DNA of 64,000 bases from Oscillospiraceae bacterium (GCA_902783255.1 CACZQB010000051.1:40961-104960); one strand, 5' to 3'. Shown: positions 17,301-25,966, counted from the first letter of the stretch. The notes: generated by a model from the letters alone, not told the origin. Made by a program: numbers and translations.

Positions 17301-20300
17301 TCGAATTTAGCGTTTCCGTCGTCGTTTAAAATATCATCCTTGTTGTCGCTGTTTACCTGAACAGAGCCGATCCATACAGGATAAAGCACATCAGGCACTT
17401 TTTCTGTCCATTTCGCGAAAACAGTTATGTCATCGCCCACAGGCGTTGAAAAATCATATTCTTTTGTGCATTCTTTATCGGAATACCAGCCGCCGAATAC
17501 CCAGCCCTTTTCGGTAAGATCGTCAGGCTTTTCGGCTGTTTTTCCGCGCTGAACGCTCTGCGCATCGGGAGCGCTGCCGTGTCCGTTTGCGTCAAAGTTT
17601 ACGGTGAAAGTTTTGGGGGGAGTAACTGTAAATGTAACGGGTATTTCTATTTCTTCAAAACGGTCTTCAAAATCCGTTATTCTCACAACCGCGGTATATG
17701 TGCCTGCGCCCAGCCCTTCAAGGGGGTAGACAGTGGCAGTCATGCCGCCGACGATAAGACCGAACTGCTCATACATGGAGGATTCTTTGAAGCCGCCCAT
17801 AATGAACTCCACTTCGCCGGTTCCCGTGCTTGTTGCGTTTATTTCTTTATAAAGCTCCTGCTGTTCTTCGGCGTTGTAGCCTTCTTCGGCGGAGAATTCA
17901 ATACTTGTCGGATCTACCGTGACAGAGTATGTCATTTCAGTCCATTTCGCAAAAACGGTAATGCCTGCCGTAACGGGCGTTGAAAAATCGTATTCTTTTG
18001 TGCATTCTTTATCGTAATACCAGCCGCCGAATACCCAGCCGTCCTCGGTAAGATCGTCAGGCTTTTCGGCTGTTTTTCCGCGCTGAACGCTCTGTGCATC
18101 GGGAGCTGTGCCGTGGCCGTTCGAGTCAAATGTTACGGTGAATTTCGGAATTTCAGTAAATGTGTAAGTAAATGTTTTTGCTTCGGTTATTTCAGTCGAC
18201 GACGGGTCTGTATCCCACGCTCCGTTTTCATAGCCTTCTGAAGCCTTCATTCCCGTGGGAACATCGGCAGGTTTTTCTCCTTTTATGACCCACTCTGTTT
18301 TCTCTTCTGTTTTTCCGTCGGACCATGTTCCGTTTTCTACTTTATATTTTACCTCATATGTTCGCATAAAAATAAGATAAAGCGTAATTCCATGATTTAA
18401 TCCGGAATAATCTATGGTGCCGTCTGCATTGATGGTAAAAGTCTGGTCTTTTGTCTGAAAATCCAACGGCTGATTGAGAATATGGATAGTATATTTAACT
18501 CCGGTTTTCAGCTTTTCTATAGAATGAGAACCCCATGAAGTCCAGCTTTCCGCAACGTTTCCTTCAGGGTCTGTTATCTGAATCTGAAGAGGAATAGTAC
18601 TGGAGAGAGCAGTTCCAGTTTCGTCCGAAGGTTTGATATCTACCTTTGTCTTCTGATGAGAAACGCCAACTGATACATCTACATCTCTTATTGTAAAATC
18701 TATGTCGCCTGCCTTAAAATATCCTTCGGGCGCTGTTTTTTCGCAGACCGTGTAACTGCCTGCGGTAAGGCCTTCGATCGTATGAGCTGTCGGACCGGAT
18801 GTCCACTCAGCTATTACTTTGCGGTCCTTTTTCAGCTGCAATACCGCTCCTTCAAGCGGATCGGAAGTGCCGTCAACGCTAAGAACGTTTACACTGTATG
18901 TTTTTTCGGTCCATTTTGCGAAAACGGTAACGGATGCAGTAACGGGCGTAGAAAAAACGTATTCTTTTGTGCATTCTTTATCGGAATACCAGCCGCCGAA
19001 TACCCAGCCGTCCTCGGTAAGGTCTTTCGGTTTTGCTGCGGTGCTTCCTCTTTCAACAGTCTGCGCCTCGGGAGCTCTGCCGTGACCGTTGGCGTCAAAC
19101 GTTACGGTATATTTCGGAATTTCAGTAAATGTGTAAGTAAATGTTTTTTCTTCGGTTATTTTAGTCGAAGACGGGTCATTATCCCACGCTCCGTTTTCAT
19201 AGCCTTTGGAAGGCTTCATTCCCGTGGGAACTTTTGCGGGTTTTGAACCGTATTCTACCGTTTCGGTCTTTTCCGCGGTTTTTCCGTCGGACCATGAGCC
19301 GTTTTCAACGATATATGTGATCACAAAACTAATTTTCTGATGCGAAATAACTACCTCGGTATCTTTACCTGCGGCAAAGCTTTCGTCCGAAGCGGTCAGA
19401 TATCCTTCGGGCGCATTTTTTTCATGGATCGTATATTCGCCGGCAGTCAGATTTTCAACGATCTGCGGCTTGGAGGAGGACGTCCATTCACTCAGAATGC
19501 TGCCGTCGCTTGAGATCAGCTGCATTTCCGCTCCGTTTACGGGATTTGAATTTCCGTCTGTGCAGAGAACGCTGATGCTGTATGTTTTTTCAGTCCATTT
19601 TGCGAAAACGGTAATGTCTGCCGTAACGGGCGTTGAAAAATCGTATTCTTTTGTGCATTCTTTATCGGAATACCAGCCGCCGAATACCCAGCCGTCCTCG
19701 GTAAGGTCTTTCGGTTTTGCTACGGTCTTTCCGCCTTCAACAGTCTGCGCTTCGGGAGCGCTGCCGTGACCGTTTGCGTTAAACTTTACGGTATATGAAG
19801 CAGACTTCTTTATCGTTACACTCAGCGCAGATGTAGTGCCGTCTGACTCATATATTCTTTTGCTGTCTTTTCCGAGGATTCCGCCTTCAGGTGCGGTAAC
19901 AGCGAGCGGAGACGATATTTTGATCGTTCCTTTTTCGGTTATTATCGCGGGTTTTCTGCCTGATGCGGTAACGCTTGTTTTTTCGCCGGATACCGCAAAG
20001 TTGTTGACAGCGTAAATTGCGTATCCCGTTGAGGTGGACTCTACCGTGCCGCCCGTTATTTCAATGTTTCCGCTTTTGGCGTATAAGCCGTTTCCGTCTG
20101 CTCCGTTGCCAAAAACAGTGAGTTTTCCGCTTTTTACGGCTATGCTCGCGGCTTTTACCGCAATTCCGTTGTTTGCGGTTATTGATATCTGTGTTTTATC
20201 TCCGGTAAAAGTGAGCGATTTACTTGCGTTTATACCTGCCGTAGCGCCTTTTGCGGTAAGGATTCCCGTGATGATCAGATCGTCTTCGGCGAGAATAACG

Positions 20301-20554
20301 GTATCGCACTCAGGTGTTTTCGGATCATTGAACGTAAGAGTTTTTGTGGCGGGATCATATTTCGCTTTTCCGCCGTCTTCAAGAATGTCATCTTTATTTG
20401 CGCTTGTTACCGGCGTTCCGCAGACCGCCAGCGGATAAACCGTATCTTCCGTGTCAGGCGTATCGCTTTCAGTTGCGGCTAATGCCTGCATCGGCAGAAG
20501 ACCGATGACCATTACAAGCGTAAGAAAAATGCTTGCAATTCTTTTTCTTTTCAT
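14342..20554 (-). CDS. Giant wall-anchored repeat protein (InlB, Cna-B, beta-helix modules)
   Basis: The protein has 2070 residues. Signal peptide 1-26. A beta-helix-like region spans about 37-253. Five similar InlB B-repeats lie at 254-322, 482-550, 805-873, 982-1051 and 1451-1518, and four more diverged ones between about 1627 and 1918. Cna-B/SpaA-like domains (EKNAPEGY, EKTAPEGY) follow the first two. Paired modules occur at 409-480 and 733-804 (ENGSWSDGK) and at 876-977 and 1519-1621 (EGYNAEEQQ). A second beta-helix covers about 1057-1448. The C-terminus has NPKTS (2036-2040), a helix and KKKKQ, a sortase-type sorting signal. The role is probably adhesion. SD GGGAGG. Confidence 0.92.
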   Translation of the reverse strand: MKRKRIASIFLTLVMVIGLLPMQALAATESDTPDTEDTVYPLAVCGTPVTSANKDDILEDGGKAKYDPATKTLTFNDPKTPECDTVILAEDDLIITGILTAKGATAGINASKSLTFTGDKTQISITANNGIAVKAASIAVKSGKLTVFGNGADGNGLYAKSGNIEITGGTVESTSTGYAIYAVNNFAVSGEKTSVTASGRKPAIITEKGTIKISSPLAVTAPEGGILGKDSKRIYESDGTTSALSVTIKKSASYTVKFNANGHGSAPEAQTVEGGKTVAKPKDLTEDGWVFGGWYSDKECTKEYDFSTPVTADITVFAKWTEKTYSISVLCTDGNSNPVNGAEMQLISSDGSILSEWTSSSKPQIVENLTAGEYTIHEKNAPEGYLTASDESFAAGKDTEVVISHQKISFVITYIVENGSWSDGKTAEKTETVEYGSKPAKVPTGMKPSKGYENGAWDNDPSSTKITEEKTFTYTFTEIPKYTVTFDANGHGRAPEAQTVERGSTAAKPKDLTEDGWVFGGWYSDKECTKEYVFSTPVTASVTVFAKWTEKTYSVNVLSVDGTSDPLEGAVLQLKKDRKVIAEWTSGPTAHTIEGLTAGSYTVCEKTAPEGYFKAGDIDFTIRDVDVSVGVSHQKTKVDIKPSDETGTALSSTIPLQIQITDPEGNVAESWTSWGSHSIEKLKTGVKYTIHILNQPLDFQTKDQTFTINADGTIDYSGLNHGITLYLIFMRTYEVKYKVENGTWSDGKTEEKTEWVIKGEKPADVPTGMKASEGYENGAWDTDPSSTEITEAKTFTYTFTEIPKFTVTFDSNGHGTAPDAQSVQRGKTAEKPDDLTEDGWVFGGWYYDKECTKEYDFSTPVTAGITVFAKWTEMTYSVTVDPTSIEFSAEEGYNAEEQQELYKEINATSTGTGEVEFIMGGFKESSMYEQFGLIVGGMTATVYPLEGLGAGTYTAVVRITDFEDRFEEIEIPVTFTVTPPKTFTVNFDANGHGSAPDAQSVQRGKTAEKPDDLTEKGWVFGGWYSDKECTKEYDFSTPVGDDITVFAKWTEKVPDVLYPVWIGSVQVNSDNKDDILNDDGNAKFDPETNTLTLNSPSVSGEHENAGIYSALDGELKITGKADVTGTVSGIYAENGLVFEDAEITATATGKDSDAIIAKNGNITVSGGNVTAASVKGYGMHATNGGVTVSGESTVVNITAGKGINAAKDIDIQSGSVTVTATESDCISSGSGNILIADGTVVANATGEKSNGIYTQKGDITISGGDVTATAIGERATVAIYANGGSIHISGGTVKADGEYWGLYSFKGNIDISGKDTDVTVSGQLYAVHTEKGKISVSGGKITATSQMKSFLSDTGDIDISGGTIIAKTTSDTSGVGISSLKGNINISGEDTVVTADGTRSAIQAKNGKITISDPLGIDEPTAGTLDDESHNIQTKDGEITTHAVIRKVTKYTVTFDANGHGKAPEALKVQKGHTAQKPEDPTEDGCVFDGWYSDKECKKEYDFETPVDKDITLFAKWTTYSFTVTPSSVKITATEGYNAEEQQDLYKDIKASSTGTGKITSVAAGFTEASMYEKFGLIVGGMTATVYPKAGLAAGTYSATVKIEDIEDRCDPVEIKVTLTVKAAPTYTVIFDGNGGTVTPSSVLTGKGGKISAAPVPKRSGYQFEGWYTAKSGGKKITKDTVFTANAVVYAHWKAVEDDNIYILTYKSDGGSAVASTVHKSGTTVKLTAVPKREGYTFKGWYADPANIYKITSIKMTGDKTVYAGWIKNDDYSGGSNVNVQYTLTYNTKGGIALSSSKHYAGSTVKLTAVPTREGYTFDGWYSDYALTDRITSVKMTGDKTVYAGWKEDHIVVIITDGRERTEVKTVSDGGKITEPKDPKKDGYTFGGWFADQALTVPFNFSKPVTTDIAVYAKWIKNETPAPVPEKEPEAPVFYTVTSGSIGIWERDSQQTYEITVKRSEKDETCFSHFKSVEIDGVALVKGVDYDAKAGSTVITIKPSALQKIIAGAHIITVNFDDGTAAAIINITVSQTQIENPKTSDDNIWIWITLAAASVVCVCAAVLLVKKKKQ
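16001..16204 (-). repeat. InlB-type repeat unit 5, diverged
   Basis: Codes residues 1451-1518. The protein pattern is kept (YTVTFDANGHG, GWYSDKEC, FAKWT), but the DNA has drifted more than in units 1-4. Confidence 0.75.
17402..17611 (-). repeat. InlB-type repeat unit 4 (DNA-level repeat)
   Basis: Codes residues 982-1051. Nearly the same as unit 3 over SVQRGKTAEKPDDLTE and GGWYSDKECTKEYDFSTPV. Confidence 0.85.
17936..18142 (-). repeat. InlB-type repeat unit 3 (DNA-level repeat)
   Basis: Codes residues 805-873. Closest to unit 4 in the SVQRGKTAEKPDDLTE part; differs from units 1 and 2 by a Tyr for Ser in GGWYYDK. Confidence 0.85.
18905..19111 (-). repeat. InlB-type repeat unit 2 (DNA-level repeat)
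   Basis: Codes residues 482-550. It shares with unit 1 the same bases over most of the segment coding for LTEDGWVFGGWYSD, so recent duplication or gene conversion is likely. Confidence 0.85.
19589..19795 (-). repeat. InlB-type repeat unit 1 (DNA-level repeat)
   Basis: Codes residues 254-322 of the surface protein. Its central part is nearly identical in DNA to the units at 18905, 17936 and 17402, including a shared stretch coding for GWVFGGWYSDKECTKEY. Confidence 0.85.
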
Positions 20555-20694
20555 AAATACCTCCCGGTGACCTCCGAAGTGACATGAATAATCCGTTTCG
20601 GAGTGCTGTTATTATATCTGTTATATTTGACGATATATACGGAAAAATGTTCCCTGTAATAATAAATAACAATAAGGAAAATTTTCACAAATAA

Positions 20695-20723
20695 ATAATA
20701 CCATATTTACGCGTAAAAGTCAA
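20695..20723 (-). promoter_or_regulatory. Sigma-A promoter of the surface protein gene
   Basis: Minus strand TTGACT (20723-20718), 17-base spacer, TATTAT (20700-20695). The leader of about 130 bases can form a hairpin, CTCCGAA with TTCGGAG, shortly before the GGGAGG ribosome site. Confidence 0.8.
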
Positions 20724-20760
20724 CCGCTTTTCGCGGGTAAGCCTCGCAAAAAGCGGTTTT
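20722..20760 (-). terminator. Probable terminator hairpin after the GH125 gene
   Basis: AACCGCTTTTCGCG pairs with CGCAAAAAGCGGTT. The T tract is better on the plus strand; on the minus strand, where termination is needed, the sequence after the stem is TTGACTTTT. The base of the stem overlaps the -35 box of the next promoter. Confidence 0.6.
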
Positions 20761-20791
20761 TAATATAAAAAACAACGGGAAAGAATGATTT

Positions 20792-22057
20792 TTATTTTTC
20801 GTCGAAAACGCTCAGAATAAATTCCGAAAAAATCGAATTTGCCCATGCAAACCATGAACGGGTGAATTTGTTTGGATCGTCAACATCAAATCCTTCGTGC
20901 ATATATCCCGTTCCCGCGGTAGTTGACTCAAATAGATCAAGAAGATACTCTTTTTCGGCTTTATCACATGATGTAAGCCCCTGCATAGAAAGACTTATAT
21001 GCCATATATATCTTTCGGGCGTATGCGGACTGCCAATGCCTTTTGCCGCCTTGCCCTCGTAATAATACGGGTTTTCTCTGCTGAGAATAAATTTTCTTGT
21101 GTTTTTATATATTTCGTCGTCTGCGGAAACATATCCGAGATAGGGGATCGAGAGAAGAGACGGAACATTTGCGTCGTCCATAAGCGTGTAGTTGCCCATA
21201 CCGTCCGTTTCGTAAGCATATATTTTGCCGAATACGGGATGCTTGTATATGCCGTATCGTTTTATTCCCTCGTCTATCTGTTTTTTCAGCGTTCCGGCGC
21301 ATTCAGAGATCTCTTTATCGTCTGCAAAGATCTCTTCCATATACCCAAGGCAGACAACAGCAAACATATTTGACGGAATAAGATAGCCGTATCTGCACGC
21401 ATCGTCCGACGGACGGAAGCCTGACCACGTCATACCCGTGTATGCAACGGGATTGCCCCTGCCTTCACATGGAAGCGTATCTGACGGCGGACAGTTTTTT
21501 CTGATAAAGAAATATTTTGAGTTTTCGTGATGCTGTTCTGTTGCGAAAACTTCGAGGATCCGTTTGCACGCAGCCTTGAAATTATCGGTAAAATGCGCTG
21601 TTTCGCCCGACGTTTTCCAATAAAGATACGCAAGCGAAACGGGGTAGCAAAGTGAATCTATTTCATATTTTCTTTCCCATGCGAGGGGATTGCGAAACTC
21701 AGTTTCGTCTTCGGACCAGCATTTGCCGGAAGACTCGCTGTTGAAAGCGTTTGCGTATGCGTCGTTAAGAATGCATTCCGCCTGTTTTGCGATAAGTCCT
21801 TCAACAACGCGGCGTATCTGAGCGTCTTTTTTTGCTATCGGCAGATAATGACGGACCTGCGCGGAGGAGTCCCGCAGCCACATCGCGGGGATATCTCCCG
21901 TAAAAACAAATGCGGTGCCGTCATCGCAAAGCTCTGTCGTGGTTTCGAGAGTGTTGGGATAGCATTTTTCAAAAGATTCCGCGAGCGCTGGTCTTCCTGC
22001 TTTTATGAGTTTGGCTTTTATTTCTTCTATAGTTTTTTTAACGTATTCGGTTGTCAT
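20792..22057 (-). CDS. Glycoside hydrolase family 125 exo-alpha-1,6-mannosidase
   Basis: The 421-residue protein fits GH125 metal-independent alpha-mannosidases in length and motifs: IPAMWLRDSSAQVRHYLP near residue 55, SGFRPSDDACRYGYLIPSNMF, and SPHTPERYIWHISLSMQGL. No signal peptide is present, so it acts in the cytoplasm on imported mannosides, for example pieces of host N-glycans. It follows lysA by 9 bases and is likely co-transcribed with engB-lysA, an odd functional pairing. Confidence 0.9.
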   Translation of the reverse strand: MTTEYVKKTIEEIKAKLIKAGRPALAESFEKCYPNTLETTTELCDDGTAFVFTGDIPAMWLRDSSAQVRHYLPIAKKDAQIRRVVEGLIAKQAECILNDAYANAFNSESSGKCWSEDETEFRNPLAWERKYEIDSLCYPVSLAYLYWKTSGETAHFTDNFKAACKRILEVFATEQHHENSKYFFIRKNCPPSDTLPCEGRGNPVAYTGMTWSGFRPSDDACRYGYLIPSNMFAVVCLGYMEEIFADDKEISECAGTLKKQIDEGIKRYGIYKHPVFGKIYAYETDGMGNYTLMDDANVPSLLSIPYLGYVSADDEIYKNTRKFILSRENPYYYEGKAAKGIGSPHTPERYIWHISLSMQGLTSCDKAEKEYLLDLFESTTAGTGYMHEGFDVDDPNKFTRSWFAWANSIFSEFILSVFDEK

Positions 22058-22066
22058 GATTTTCCC

Positions 22067-23353
22067 TCAGATCGTATCGTTTTTGATTATGTCTTCATAT
22101 GTTTCGCGTTTGACGATTATTTTCGGCTCGCCGTTTTTTATCATGATCACGGGCGGACGCGGCACGCGGTTGTAGTTTGACGCCATTGAATAATTATACG
22201 CGCCTGTTGAAAAAACGGTCAGGATATCGCCGGCTTCGGGCTTTTGAATTTTCATGTTTTCACCTATAAGATCGCCGCTTTCACAGCATCTTCCCGCGAT
22301 GGTAGCTGTAAAATCACAGGGATCTCCCGCCTTATTTGCAATGCACGCTTCATATTTCGAGCCGTAAAGCGCGTATCTCGGGTTATCCGTCATGCCGCCG
22401 TCTATCGCAACGTATGTTCTGATTTTTTCTATCGTTTTTACGGACATTACCGTGTATGCCGTGATGCCCGCCTCAGCCACTATGCTGCGACCGGGTTCAA
22501 CAAGAATGAACGGAACGGTGATGCCGAGCGCTTCGCTTTCGCTTTTAACGGTATCGGCGATTTTTTGCATATAATCTTCGTATGGTTCCGGATTGTCACC
22601 CTCAACGTAACGTATGCCGAAGCCGCCGCCGAGGTTGAGCTCTTTTATTTCGATTGAAAGCTCATTTTTAACTTTTGCTATAAAACCGAGCATTATTTTT
22701 GCGGCAAGAACAAACGGAGCGATATCGAATATCTGAGACCCTATATGGCAGTGAACGCCGGCGATATTTATGTTTTTCTTTTCCGCGGCGCTTTTTACCG
22801 CCCTGAAAGCTTCGCCGTTTTCAAGCGCAAATCCGAATTTTGAGTCTATCTGACCGGTTTTTACGAAATTATGCGTGTGAGCCTCAACGCCGGGTTTTAT
22901 TCTGAATGAAATATCCGCTTTTACGTTCAGTTCTTTCGCAATTCCGTCAATTCTGTCAAGTTCTTCAATGTTATCTGCAACGATTCTTCCGACGCCGCTT
23001 TCAAGAGCGAATTTTATTTCGTCAGCAGTTTTTGCGTTTCCGTGAAAATAGATTTTTTTCGGGTCAAATCCGGCTTTCAGCGCCGTATAAAGTTCTCCGC
23101 CCGAAACGACGTCTGCCCCGAAGCCTTCGGATGCGACTGTTTTGTATATATCAACACAGGAAAAAGCTTTTGATGCGTAAAGTGGGAGCGCGTTTTTGCC
23201 GTAATACTTTTCTGCAGCATCCATGTATTTTCTGCAGTTTTTTCTTACGGTATCTTCAGACATTATATAGCACGGCGTTCCGAATTGTTTTGCGATTTCG
23301 GGAACGCTTACGCCGTCGATATAAAGAACGCCGTTTTTTACTTCAGTCATCAT
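22067..23353 (-). CDS. lysA: Diaminopimelate decarboxylase
   Basis: LysA removes CO2 from meso-diaminopimelate to make lysine. In the 428-residue protein, the PLP lysine is in YASKAFSC. The glycine loop is GGGFGIRY, the phosphate-binding EPGRSIVAEAG follows, and the substrate-specific Cys-Glu segment is CCESGDLIGE. All expected active-site motifs are intact. The start overlaps the end of engB by 11 bases; GGAGG lies 9 bases before the ATG at 23353. Its substrate is made by DapF, a version of which is fused to CarB elsewhere in this window. Confidence 0.95.
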   Translation of the reverse strand: MMTEVKNGVLYIDGVSVPEIAKQFGTPCYIMSEDTVRKNCRKYMDAAEKYYGKNALPLYASKAFSCVDIYKTVASEGFGADVVSGGELYTALKAGFDPKKIYFHGNAKTADEIKFALESGVGRIVADNIEELDRIDGIAKELNVKADISFRIKPGVEAHTHNFVKTGQIDSKFGFALENGEAFRAVKSAAEKKNINIAGVHCHIGSQIFDIAPFVLAAKIMLGFIAKVKNELSIEIKELNLGGGFGIRYVEGDNPEPYEDYMQKIADTVKSESEALGITVPFILVEPGRSIVAEAGITAYTVMSVKTIEKIRTYVAIDGGMTDNPRYALYGSKYEACIANKAGDPCDFTATIAGRCCESGDLIGENMKIQKPEAGDILTVFSTGAYNYSMASNYNRVPRPPVIMIKNGEPKIIVKRETYEDIIKNDTI

Positions 23354-23951
23354 ATTTCTCTTCCTCCGTTTCTCCTTCGGTAACGGATTCTATTATTTCT
23401 TTTAACATTTCCGTCCCTTCACCCGTGACGGACGAAAAAGCGAATGCAGGGACGCCTAAAAGGTCACTTATCTTGTCGGTCATCTGCCACGCTTCGGTTT
23501 TTGATATTTTGTCCGATTTCGTTGCGGCAATGCAGAAGGGAAGTTCTTGCGACATAAGGTAATTATACATAAGCTCGTCGTCTTCCGTAGGCCCTATACG
23601 TATATCCGTAAGCAAAACAACGAGTTTTATATTTCTGCCGAGAGAAAAATACGTTTCTATAAGGCTTCCCCAGCCTTCTCTTTCGGCTTTCGGGCGCTGA
23701 GCAAAACCGTATCCGGGCAAATCGACAAGATATATTTTACCGTCTATCGAAAAAAAGTTGATCGAGGCGGTCTTTCCGGGCTTTGAGCTGGTGAAGGCGA
23801 GATTTTTTCTGTTTACGATCTTGTTTATCATCGAGCTTTTTCCAACGTTTGACCTGCCAACGAAAACGACTTCGGGCAATGTTTTTGGCGGAAGAGAAGA
23901 AGTGTCAAAAAAACTGCTTATGAATTCCGCCTTTGCGTAATTAAGTTTCAT
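23343..23951 (-). CDS. engB: Ribosome biogenesis GTPase EngB/YsxC
   Basis: A 202-residue TRAFAC GTPase needed for late assembly of the large ribosomal subunit. GTPase motifs are complete: G1 GRSNVGKSS, G3 DLPGYG and G4 TKSDK; the segment GKTASINFF between G1 and G3 is typical of the family. It is first in the engB-lysA-GH125 unit, with its own consensus promoter. SD-like CGAGGAA precedes the ATG at 23951. Confidence 0.95.
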   Translation of the reverse strand: MKLNYAKAEFISSFFDTSSLPPKTLPEVVFVGRSNVGKSSMINKIVNRKNLAFTSSKPGKTASINFFSIDGKIYLVDLPGYGFAQRPKAEREGWGSLIETYFSLGRNIKLVVLLTDIRIGPTEDDELMYNYLMSQELPFCIAATKSDKISKTEAWQMTDKISDLLGVPAFAFSSVTGEGTEMLKEIIESVTEGETEEEKYDD

Positions 23952-23980
23952 TTCATTCCTCGTTTATAATTATTATCCGT

Positions 23981-24009
23981 ATTATAGTATAAATATTCCG
24001 TTTTGTCAA
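23981..24009 (-). promoter_or_regulatory. Sigma-A promoter of engB-lysA-GH125
   Basis: Minus strand TTGACA (24009-24004), 17-base spacer, TATAAT (23986-23981), both consensus. The -35 box lies only 3 bases past the stop of the upstream TetM-like gene. Confidence 0.9.
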
Positions 24010-24012
24010 CCT

Positions 24013-25914
24013 TCATACGGTTTCAAAAACCGTTCCCGTAAGCGCATGGCGCGCCGCAAGTATATATTTTGAGCGGTCAAGAGGATCAACGCCGCGCCTC
24101 GGCATCGTTTTTCCGTCCGGTTCGGGGCAAACTCTGTATCCTGAAAAAATTGCGGACATAACACCCTTCCCCGAAGTGAGCGACGCGAACGATGCGGCAT
24201 AATCAAGTGATGTCGCAACAGGTATTTCTGCTTCAATAAAAACGGTATCTTTTTTTCTTACCGGTTCACCGGGCTCGCCGCGCATTCTGATTATATCGCT
24301 CAGAAGTCTGCCGTAGCATTCCGCCTGCAAGGTAAAACGGGCGTGAATATACGGTTCAAGCAGCGTTGTTCCGGTATTTCTGAAGCCGTCCGCGAGCGCA
24401 AGAGGTGTGGCGACGGTAAAATCGAGAGGATGTGTATGTATAGGGTGATCCTCGCCGTCTATCAGATCTATTTCGGCATCTGTGATCTCCCAGCCGCGCG
24501 GTCCCTGAGCGACAGATGCTTTTATGGACTCTTCGACCTGCTTTCTGTATCTGTATGACAAACGGTTAGGCGGCGCAGAGCATTTGTATATAATACCGCT
24601 GCCTCTTGCAAGCGGCGTGATTCTGAATTTAAGTATCGCCCAGCATGGTTTGGGTATAGTGTATGCGTCAAAACCGATACCTTCGCGGGTGGGCGTTTCT
24701 TTGTATATAACATTCATCTGCCCGAATTCGACCGGTATGCCGAATCTCTCGAAAATAATATCTTTCAGCACTTCGGTTTGTATGTTGCCGAAAACTTTTA
24801 TATTAAGGCTTTTTGATATCGGTTCCCAGATCAGGTCAAGAAGAGGCTCTTCGGCGGTCAGCTCGGAAAGCGCTGCCTTCAGTTTAAGGATATCCGTCCC
24901 GTCCGTTGCCGTCACTGCGGTCATCATAAGCGCCTGTTCTGTTTCGGAATATTTTTCCGCAAAAGGAACAAGCTCTTTTCTGCCTATAAAATCTCCGGTC
25001 TTCGCCTCTGAAAGACCGTATACAGCCCCGACTTCGCCTGAATAAAGAGTCTGAGCGTCTGTCATTTTACCGAATACGGGCTTTTTTATCATGCTTATTT
25101 TGTATTCCGCACCGTTTATCGATATTTGCTGACGGACCGACAGCGAACCCGAAAATATCCTTGCAAAAGCCGCCCGACCGTTCACCCTGTCATGATTGAC
25201 TGCATATATAAAACCGCCTGTTTCGCCCTCTTTCTCTTCGGGAAACGGAAAGAAATCAGTTATTGCCGCAGCAAGATCCGATACTCCGTCTCCTGTGATC
25301 GCGCTCCCGTAAAAAACAGGGGAAATATCCAGACTTTTTGTGTATTTTGCAACTTTTTGCCGCAGTATCTCTTTCGGCATTTCGATACCCGAATCGAACG
25401 CTTCAAAACATTCCTCGTCTCTTTCCGCAAGATCTTCAAAAACGTAAGAAAACATTGCCGCTCTCGGAAAAATATCTTTTATTTCAGAAAAAACGCGTTC
25501 GATATCGGCAGTATCTCTGTCTGCTTTATTTATGAATATTATGCACGGCTTATTCAGCCGTGAAACGGCGTCGAGTATTATTTCCGTGTTTGTCTGCACT
25601 CCGTCAACAGCAGAAACAAGCACAACTATCCCGTCTACAGCAAAAAAAGCCCGTTCCACCTGCGAAATAAAGTCGGCATGTCCGGGCGTGTCGATAATAT
25701 TTACGGTAACACCGTTGATCACGGTTGAGGTAAGAGCTGAACGGACGGAAATACCCCGTCTTTTCTCAACAGGCAGGTCGTCAGTTTTTGTCGTTCCTCT
25801 GTCAACGCTGCCCTGAGCGCGGATGGCTCCGCTTTCGAAAAGCAGACGTTCAGTAAGTGTGGTTTTTCCGGCGTCAACATGAGCGGCAAGGGCAATGTTT
25901 CGAATGTTGTTCAT
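24013..25914 (-). CDS. TetM/EF-G-like translation GTPase
   Basis: The protein of 633 residues has the layout of ribosomal-protection proteins (TetM, TetO): a GTPase domain, then EF-G-like domains II-V. G-motifs: AHVDAGKTTLTE, DRGTTKTD, DTPGHADF, NKADRD and SAITGDG. It is much diverged from true TetM, for example DLPVEKRRGIS where TetM has a different switch, so drug resistance cannot be claimed; it may be a housekeeping translation factor. A TTG at 25944 is in frame, but the ATG at 25914 starts the family core (MNNIRNIALAAH) and has AAAGG 9 bases upstream. Confidence 0.85.
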   Translation of the reverse strand: MNNIRNIALAAHVDAGKTTLTERLLFESGAIRAQGSVDRGTTKTDDLPVEKRRGISVRSALTSTVINGVTVNIIDTPGHADFISQVERAFFAVDGIVVLVSAVDGVQTNTEIILDAVSRLNKPCIIFINKADRDTADIERVFSEIKDIFPRAAMFSYVFEDLAERDEECFEAFDSGIEMPKEILRQKVAKYTKSLDISPVFYGSAITGDGVSDLAAAITDFFPFPEEKEGETGGFIYAVNHDRVNGRAAFARIFSGSLSVRQQISINGAEYKISMIKKPVFGKMTDAQTLYSGEVGAVYGLSEAKTGDFIGRKELVPFAEKYSETEQALMMTAVTATDGTDILKLKAALSELTAEEPLLDLIWEPISKSLNIKVFGNIQTEVLKDIIFERFGIPVEFGQMNVIYKETPTREGIGFDAYTIPKPCWAILKFRITPLARGSGIIYKCSAPPNRLSYRYRKQVEESIKASVAQGPRGWEITDAEIDLIDGEDHPIHTHPLDFTVATPLALADGFRNTGTTLLEPYIHARFTLQAECYGRLLSDIIRMRGEPGEPVRKKDTVFIEAEIPVATSLDYAASFASLTSGKGVMSAIFSGYRVCPEPDGKTMPRRGVDPLDRSKYILAARHALTGTVFETV

Positions 25915-25937
25915 ATTAATTAACCTTTTGTTTGCGG

Positions 25938-25966
25938 TTGACAAATCCGTCGTAAAAGTATATAAT
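25938..25966 (+). promoter_or_regulatory. Sigma-A promoter of the DUF2461 gene
   Basis: TTGACA at 25938-25943, 17-base spacer, TATAAT at 25961-25966. It lies in the divergent region shared with the TetM-like gene. Confidence 0.9.

Noticed and set aside
15000..19800. CRISPR-like or tandem-repeat array
   Set aside because: The direct repeats are about 200 bases, unevenly spaced and in frame; they code for InlB-type protein modules.
20722..20760. A plus-strand terminator
   Set aside because: The T tract is better on the plus strand, but no plus-strand gene ends there, so it is listed as a probable minus-strand terminator with lowered confidence.
24013..25914. Calling the gene a tetracycline resistance determinant
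   Set aside because: It is TetM-like in plan but diverged and in a stable chromosomal setting; resistance cannot be claimed from sequence.
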